The notes under the pieces were generated by a model. The model saw only the letters and a program-made list of their open reading frames with translations. It did no database searches and was not told the DNA's origin. Positions 15,805 through 20,376 of a stretch of DNA of 20,376 nt are shown here, piece by piece. Both the position numbers and the translations under genes were made by a program. Each line of letters opens with the position of its first letter. The first letter of the stretch is position 1. The stretch covers positions 1-20,376 of the forward strand of contig JAEZAU010000197.1 of assembly GCA_023430325.1 (NCBI GenBank), given 5' to 3'. Source of the DNA: Bacteroidota bacterium. Lineage in GTDB: Bacteria > Bacteroidota > Bacteroidia > Flavobacteriales_F > PHOS-HE28.

Positions 15805-16312
15805 CACCTTCGCGAGCGAAGATCCGCATCGGGTTGCCCACGGCGACATGACCTGCAGGTACATCCTTCACTACCACGGCACCCGCCCCTATCACCGCAT
15901 CGTTACCGATCGTTACCGGGCCTATGATCACCGCATTTGCACCGATGTCCACGCGATCGCCGAATCGCGGCGAGGCTGTGTAGGTGCCGTCCTTCAACTT
16001 TTTATTGCCGATCGTCGTACTGTTGCGCACCGTGCAATCCGCACCGAAGATCGTGTGATCATTGATGACCAATGCCTGGCCATGATCGATGCGGAAACCT
16101 GGACCGATCCGTGTCTTCCAAGGCAACTCGATGCAAAGGAGCCATTCCACGAAGAACCGATAGAGCAGGAAATATGGAAGGAAGAGGATGAACGTGATGG
16201 TGCTCTGGCGAAGCAGGTGCGCGAGGCGGAACAGCACCATCACCAACATGCCTTTCGGGTTGTTCCTGTTGGCCTTGAAGTCCTGAAAGATGTCGAATTT
16301 GCTCGCGCTCAT
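15791..16312 (-). CDS. Serine acetyltransferase-like O-acetyltransferase (left-handed beta-helix, WcaB-like)
   Basis: The 173-residue protein opens with FDIFQDFKANRNNPKGM, found in polysaccharide acetyltransferases of the CysE/WcaB group. A hydrophobic segment at 40-61 may touch the membrane. The hexapeptide repeats that follow build the left-handed helix: IGPGFRIDHGQALVIN with the catalytic His77, then VDIGANAVIIGPVTIGNDAVIGAGAVVVKDV, closing VAVGNPMRIF. It would transfer acetyl from acetyl-CoA to a sugar hydroxyl. True serine acetyltransferase (CysE) is less likely given the neighbours and the missing N-terminal helical domain. ATG 16312 overlaps the GT2 stop by four bases. Its 3' end overlaps the convergent GT4 gene by 14 bases. 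Confidence 0.88.
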   Translation of the reverse strand: MSASKFDIFQDFKANRNNPKGMLVMVLFRLAHLLRQSTITFILFLPYFLLYRFFVEWLLCIELPWKTRIGPGFRIDHGQALVINDHTIFGADCTVRNSTTIGNKKLKDGTYTASPRFGDRVDIGANAVIIGPVTIGNDAVIGAGAVVVKDVPAGHVAVGNPMRIFAREGVIAA

Positions 16313-17139
16313 GACTTCGCCAGCAGGTGTTGATTGATCCAGATCTTCAAGTGTTGTACAGGATAAAGCACCGATCGCACGGCAAGGCCGATGAACGTCT
16401 CCACCGGCCCCATTCCCAGATCGCGACAGACGGCTTTTCCTTCTGCGAGTACTTTTTTCAATGGAATGCTCATGCTTGCTCCACCGACCGTGAAGTTGGC
16501 TAGCGGAGCAGGAATGTACGCGAAGCTTGAGGCCGCATCGCGAAAAGCCTCATAGGTCCATTTGTGATCGGCACTCACCTTCAACTTGCTGTCGAAGGGC
16601 CGGCCCTCATAGAACTTCCGGCGAACGAAAAAGCTGGGATGATTGAGCACCATTTCCCAGTACTTCAACAAAAATCCACTTACCCGGGCACGTTTCAATG
16701 TCTTCTGGCCATTGGGATAATGAAGCCAGATGTCGCCATGAACGATGTTGATCGAACTGTCCTTGATGACGCGATCGATGACTCTCTGCACGGTATCCGG
16801 TTCGTACCAATCGTCGGCGTTGATCAAGCCGATCCATTCTCCGCGGCAAAGGCTGATGCCTTTGTTCATGGCATCATAGATCCCTTTGTCCTGCGCACTT
16901 TCCCAGTACGCGAGCCGATCCTCATACTTGCGCAGCAGATCGATGGTGCCATCCTTGCTGCCCCCATCAACAATGATGTATTCGATGTTGGTGTAGGACT
17001 GTGCGAGCACGCTCTGGATCGTTCTTTCCAGCGTGGCCATGCCGTTGTACACCACCGTAACGATACTCACCAACGGCCGATCGGAAGAGTTGTGGAACAC
17101 TTCGCCCTTCGTACGCCTTCCTCCGCTCGCTTCCATCAT
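16309..17139 (-). CDS. GT2-family glycosyltransferase (WcaE-like)
   Basis: The protein is a 276-residue GT-A inverting transferase. SIVTVVYNG (25-33) is the first strand, DGGSKDGT (58-65) the nucleotide loop, GIYDAMNKGI (86-95) is typical of the WcaE subgroup, and NADDWYEPDT (107-116) includes the metal-binding Asp pair. LNHPSFFVRR and SADHKWTYEAF lie in the acceptor half. The start ATG at 17139 (a second ATG follows) overlaps the stop of the O-antigen ligase gene by four bases. Residues 1-20 look like an unconserved extension, so a later start is possible but no better codon is visible. It probably adds one sugar of the repeat unit on the cytoplasmic face. Confidence 0.9.
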   Translation of the reverse strand: MMEASGGRRTKGEVFHNSSDRPLVSIVTVVYNGMATLERTIQSVLAQSYTNIEYIIVDGGSKDGTIDLLRKYEDRLAYWESAQDKGIYDAMNKGISLCRGEWIGLINADDWYEPDTVQRVIDRVIKDSSINIVHGDIWLHYPNGQKTLKRARVSGFLLKYWEMVLNHPSFFVRRKFYEGRPFDSKLKVSADHKWTYEAFRDAASSFAYIPAPLANFTVGGASMSIPLKKVLAEGKAVCRDLGMGPVETFIGLAVRSVLYPVQHLKIWINQHLLAKS

Positions 17140-18431
17140 TCCAGAAATGTTCCTTCCAACGATCTTTTACGCCGGGTGATCGAATTGGGATCCATGGCGG
17201 CTGCTGACAGCAACGTAAAGAAAAGAGGATTCCCTTGATCGAGGCCGTAAACGAAGATATCGATCTGCCAGATGAAGAGCAGGTAGACCACTCCGGCGAA
17301 CAAAGGTGCCTGATCGGTGCGCAACTGATATTCCCGCCTGAAATGCTTGAAGGCATACCACATGCACAACACGAACAGGATGTACCCCACGATGCCCTGG
17401 GCGATCAAGACCTCCAGGAACGTGCTGTGCATATGCAGGTGATAACTGTGTTTTTCACCCCACATCACCGCAACGAAATCGAGCATGTCCAGGAACCAAT
17501 GGCCATGATACCCATTACCGAAGATGAATCCTCTTCGATCGTCAACGAACCAATCCCATGCGGCTTCCCAGATATCCGTACGCCCATTGAAAGTGGTGAC
17601 ATCACGCTTGTCCACACGCCCGAGTATGGCGGCGAACACGGGCAATGAGATGATCTGGTAGATGAGCAAGGCCGAGCTCATCAACAGCGGCATGGTGAAC
17701 AGCGAAGTGATGAAAACACCTTTCGCCGCCTTTATCAGCCTGAAAAGGAAGATGATCAGCAGCGTGAAGAAGATCATGATCGAGAGCCGGCTGTTCGCAC
17801 TCATCATCACGGCCATGTTCACCGCGAAGAGCACGCTCATGAAGGTGAAGGTGAGGGGCTTTTTCAGCGGCTCGCGGATGTAGAAGATCAATATCAGGTT
17901 CAGGAAAGCCACCAGGTGGGCCGTGCTATAGATGCCCATGGTGAAAGGAAGGTTGATCCTTCCGGGGAAACCATGCATCCGGTTGGTGAAGCCGGCCGCA
18001 TATCCGGCGAAATTCACCAGCATCAAAAGGATCAGGCCCTTGAAGAGGATCCGGCTCAGGCTGAAATCATCATTACCCCGATTGTATGCCTGCATCACCA
18101 TCGCGGCATTGAACGGCGCAAGGAATTGGATGCTCGCCGCCATCACGTTGGTGCTGCTGAAGCCTGGAAAGCCTTTGAACAAGGAGATCCACCAACTGGC
18201 GATCAACGAGACAATGAAGGCCATGCCGATCCAATAGACATGGTTCACCACACGCACCACCTTCACCCGGTAGATAAGGTCCACCAGGAAGAGAAGGAGG
18301 ATGAGGATGTGCGGCATCACCGTGATGATGATGCCCATGGTATACTGTTTCGGAATGAAGTAGGAGCCGACACCGGAGGATACGATCCCGAGCAGGAACA
18401 GGGTGTTGATCAGGCTGGTCTTGCGGATCAC
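17136..18431 (-). CDS. O-antigen ligase/polymerase family membrane protein (Wzy/WaaL-like)
   Basis: This is a 431-residue polytopic membrane protein with about ten hydrophobic helices. The Wzy_C-type signature lies in the large periplasmic loop and the helix after it: FNGRTDIWEAAWDWF, GNGYHGHW, and HMHSTFLEVLIAQGIVGYILF. It would join repeat units (Wzy) or attach the polymer to lipid A core (WaaL) on the periplasmic face; sequence alone rarely separates the two. Translation starts with GTG 18431, 12 bases after the upstream stop. The next in-frame ATG would delete the first membrane helix. It lies between the zinc-ribbon glycosyltransferase and the GT2 gene in a run of close junctions. Confidence 0.87.
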   Translation of the reverse strand: MIRKTSLINTLFLLGIVSSGVGSYFIPKQYTMGIIITVMPHILILLLFLVDLIYRVKVVRVVNHVYWIGMAFIVSLIASWWISLFKGFPGFSSTNVMAASIQFLAPFNAAMVMQAYNRGNDDFSLSRILFKGLILLMLVNFAGYAAGFTNRMHGFPGRINLPFTMGIYSTAHLVAFLNLILIFYIREPLKKPLTFTFMSVLFAVNMAVMMSANSRLSIMIFFTLLIIFLFRLIKAAKGVFITSLFTMPLLMSSALLIYQIISLPVFAAILGRVDKRDVTTFNGRTDIWEAAWDWFVDDRRGFIFGNGYHGHWFLDMLDFVAVMWGEKHSYHLHMHSTFLEVLIAQGIVGYILFVLCMWYAFKHFRREYQLRTDQAPLFAGVVYLLFIWQIDIFVYGLDQGNPLFFTLLSAAAMDPNSITRRKRSLEGTFLE

Positions 18432-18443
18432 CGGTGGCTGCTT

Positions 18444-19694
18444 CTAAACGGTGTACACGCACATGTTGCGATGATAGGCCTCCATATCACGAAGCATGCC
18501 CACGCAATGATCCGCTACTTCTGCGGGCGTGGCATGTTCACGAACGAAACGGTACATGAACAACTGCATCCTGTTGGTGTAACGGACGAAGATATCCTGC
18601 ACCATGTTGCCATGCCGATCCTTCGGAAGGATCTCCACCGCACCAGCCGCGAACGCCGTTGGCAGGAGCATGTTGCTTCCATGCACACCGACAACCACCT
18701 GGCTTTTCGCGTAAGCCCTGCACCAGGCCAGTTCACGCTCCAGATCCATCTTCTCCGATCGAAGATCCTCGGCAAGTCCTTCGAATCCACCTGATCTATC
18801 AAGGCCTACAACGGTGAATTGTATATCGGGATAGATCTTGCGGATCAGCTCCATCGTTCTCTTGATCCTGCGTGTCTGCCCTGCTACCATCCATGGGCCG
18901 AAGCGCTTACGCAACTTCATTCTCTGGATGGCGCGGAAGATCAGGTCACCGAGCGGGCCTGCGTTCCAGAGCCTGTCCTGGCGGGCGATGAAGGTGATAT
19001 GGCGCGGTCTGGAATTGAATTCCTCCAGCTGAAACGCCTTGATCCCGCTGAATCGTTCCATATCGATCCGCGTAAGATCGGGATGCGCATAACCCTTGGC
19101 CATGTAGATCTCCCCGTACTCGCCGATGCGCTCCTGCACCCACCGATCGATGCTGTTGTACCAGCCGTGAGCCTGGCCCAGACGCAAGTCCACCTGCCAT
19201 ACTTCGGCCGTGCCCTTCGGAACGAGCCAACTGAACATTTTCGGAAGGATCAATACCAGCCCGGTGTCAGGATGCTTGTCCAGATAATACTGCGCATTCC
19301 ACAGCTTCAACAGCACATGGCCGTACAGGAAATCGATGCAGTTGAGAATGATGATCCGATCGGTCTTCCGGTGAACTATCCTTTCGATCGGGATATGCTG
19401 GTCGGAAGGTGATCGCGATCCCTTCAACAGCGGATGTGTATACCAGCCAGGTGCATTGCTGATGTTGAACAATTCCGCGTTCTTCCGATCGATCGCTACA
19501 GGATGCTGGGCTGCAAAACCGACTTTGAGATCCTGCATGAACTGAAGTCCGCATTTGTTGCAATGATTCTCGCTCAGCACATGGATCCCCGGAAAAAGGA
19601 TCGCGGAAGTTTCCACAGCGGACCCGCATTTCGGGCAATTCACGCGCTCGGTATACTGGGGCCGGATCGGTATGAGATGTGGATCCTGTATCAT
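18444..19694 (-). CDS. Zinc-ribbon glycosyltransferase, distantly GT61/DUF563-like
   Basis: A 416-residue soluble protein with two parts. Residues 18-50 carry two CxxC pairs (Cys20, Cys23, Cys45, Cys48) spaced as a zinc ribbon. The C-terminal half ends in a GT61-like region: a strand (VVGLDRSGG), then SQVVVGVHGSNMLLPTAF with HGSN at 338-341, then AVEILP. That matches the pattern of the GT61/DUF563 family, where a His-Gly segment lies in the donor site. The assignment is by motif and context only. ATG 19694 is chosen because it lies two bases after the flippase stop, and the upstream open frame would overlap the flippase gene. It probably adds a sugar to the lipid-linked unit; what the zinc ribbon does is unknown. 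Confidence 0.72.
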   Translation of the reverse strand: MIQDPHLIPIRPQYTERVNCPKCGSAVETSAILFPGIHVLSENHCNKCGLQFMQDLKVGFAAQHPVAIDRKNAELFNISNAPGWYTHPLLKGSRSPSDQHIPIERIVHRKTDRIIILNCIDFLYGHVLLKLWNAQYYLDKHPDTGLVLILPKMFSWLVPKGTAEVWQVDLRLGQAHGWYNSIDRWVQERIGEYGEIYMAKGYAHPDLTRIDMERFSGIKAFQLEEFNSRPRHITFIARQDRLWNAGPLGDLIFRAIQRMKLRKRFGPWMVAGQTRRIKRTMELIRKIYPDIQFTVVGLDRSGGFEGLAEDLRSEKMDLERELAWCRAYAKSQVVVGVHGSNMLLPTAFAAGAVEILPKDRHGNMVQDIFVRYTNRMQLFMYRFVREHATPAEVADHCVGMLRDMEAYHRNMCVYTV

Positions 19695-19696
19695 GA

Positions 19697-20376
19697 TCAA
19701 TTCACGCGATGAAGTCTCCAGAACGTTCCGATGCCCTTCATCATCCAACCGAAATTCTTCCGTGTGTCCTTGAAGAAAAGGTCCATAAGGAAGATGCTCA
19801 CCGTGAACGATCCGATGGTGGCCCAAAGGGCACCGATGGACTTGTACTCCGGAATAAGGACCCAGTTCATGCCGATGTTGAGCAGAGCCCCTACCACGGC
19901 GGTGAGCAGCGAATACTTGAACAGACTTTCGTTGGTGATGAAACTGGTTTTTCCTACGCCCATGTTCGTGAAGAAAAGGCGGATGGCGAAGAGCTTCAGC
20001 AAAAAACCTGAAGGCCTGAACTCCTCCCCGAACAGGAACACCATCAACGGCTCGGCGAGGAAGAAAAGCGGCACCGACGTGGCCAGGAACATGACGAACA
20101 TGAGCCGGTACTGGTTCAGCAGACGATCGGTGTAAAGTCGTGGACTCTGGCCATGCGCACGGGTTATCGCGGGTGCCAGCGACTTCTGGATGATCACCGG
20201 GAGAAAACCCAATGCTTCGATCATCTTCAATGCGTTCGAATATTGCCCCACTTCCTCGTTCGCCGCGCTCTCTCCTACACGATCCTTCAACACATCGAAG
20301 ATCATCACCTGATCGATCTTGGCCTGCACATAGAGCGCCATGCCATAGATGATCAACGGCCAGGATTGCCCGAGAA
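19697..20376 (-). CDS. Polysaccharide flippase (Wzx/MATE-like), N-terminal part beyond window
   Basis: The open frame runs off the right edge with no stop. It begins within SWPLIIYGMALYVQAKIDQV, a conserved segment near the middle of oligosaccharide flippases, and continues through several hydrophobic helices (LLNQYRLMFVMFLATSVPLFFLA split over one, WVLIPEYKSIGALWATIGSF over another). EEVGQYSNALKMIEALGFLPV and FLFGEEFRPSG are also typical. The protein would move the finished undecaprenyl-linked repeat unit across the inner membrane. About 226 codons are visible, roughly the C-terminal half. The gene opens the visible minus-strand unit that runs to 15791, and its stop is two bases from the next start. 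Confidence 0.87.
   Translation of the reverse strand, partial: LGQSWPLIIYGMALYVQAKIDQVMIFDVLKDRVGESAANEEVGQYSNALKMIEALGFLPVIIQKSLAPAITRAHGQSPRLYTDRLLNQYRLMFVMFLATSVPLFFLAEPLMVFLFGEEFRPSGFLLKLFAIRLFFTNMGVGKTSFITNESLFKYSLLTAVVGALLNIGMNWVLIPEYKSIGALWATIGSFTVSIFLMDLFFKDTRKNFGWMMKGIGTFWRLHRVN

Noticed and set aside
17916..18794. 292-codon plus-strand open frame over the O-antigen ligase and zinc-ribbon genes
   Set aside because: It is rich in His, Glu and Asp with no domain and spans two well-supported minus-strand genes, so it is a shadow frame.
1..20376. CRISPR array, tRNA, insertion sequence or prophage genes
   Set aside because: No regularly spaced direct repeats, tRNA-like foldable segments, transposase or integrase motifs were found in any gap, and the gaps are under 90 bases.

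Overview
The window reads as chromosomal DNA of a moderately GC-rich Bacteroidota, most likely of the Flavobacteriales type. Three signs support this: a 912-residue exported protein ending in a type IX secretion (T9SS) sorting domain, two promoters with the Bacteroidota -7 element TAnnTTTG (one with a matching -33 TTG), and a DUF7033-type polysaccharide deacetylase of the sort common in that phylum. No tRNA, rRNA, CRISPR array, insertion sequence or integrase was seen. Coding density is very high, no gene-free stretch exceeds 90 bp, and most junctions overlap or lie within a few bases. The lineage is an inference.

Layout. (1) Positions 1-6322, minus strand, read right to left: wecB (UDP-GlcNAc 2-epimerase), an alpha/alpha-toroid protein, a DltA-like amino-acid adenylating enzyme, a free-standing carrier protein, a GNAT acyltransferase, an AAC(3)-family N-acetyltransferase and a polysaccharide deacetylase cut by the window edge. 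(2) Positions 6338-7361, minus: two housekeeping genes, radC and rpsT, with a terminator between them and another separating rpsT from the gene upstream. (3) Positions 7479-11750, minus: a GT4 glycosyltransferase, an NAD-dependent epimerase, a WecG/TagA-family transferase and, from its own promoter, a polyprenyl-phosphate sugar-1-phosphate transferase. (4) Positions 11836-15804, the only plus-strand genes: a secreted beta-helix protein with a carbohydrate-binding-like module and T9SS tail, followed immediately by a GT4 glycosyltransferase. (5) Positions 15791-20376, minus: flippase (partial), a zinc-ribbon glycosyltransferase, an O-antigen ligase/polymerase, a GT2 glycosyltransferase and a hexapeptide acetyltransferase.

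Together this is a surface polysaccharide (O-antigen, capsule or exopolysaccharide) locus. The sugar-1-phosphate transferase would start the repeat unit on undecaprenyl phosphate. WecB would supply UDP-ManNAc, a precursor for the WecG-like enzyme. GT2 and GT4 enzymes would extend the unit, the acetyltransferases would decorate it, the flippase would export it and the Wzy/WaaL-like protein would polymerise or ligate it. The exported beta-helix protein may bind or modify the finished polymer outside the cell.

The most unusual part is the 1-5177 module: a DltA-like enzyme and a carrier protein, but no DltB or DltD in view, tightly coupled to two soluble acyltransferases, a deacetylase and a toroid protein. 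I suggest it is a carrier-protein route for attaching an aminoacyl group to an amino sugar; this is a hypothesis. A second oddity is a strong excess of the tetramer GATC, several-fold above random expectation and uneven between genes.
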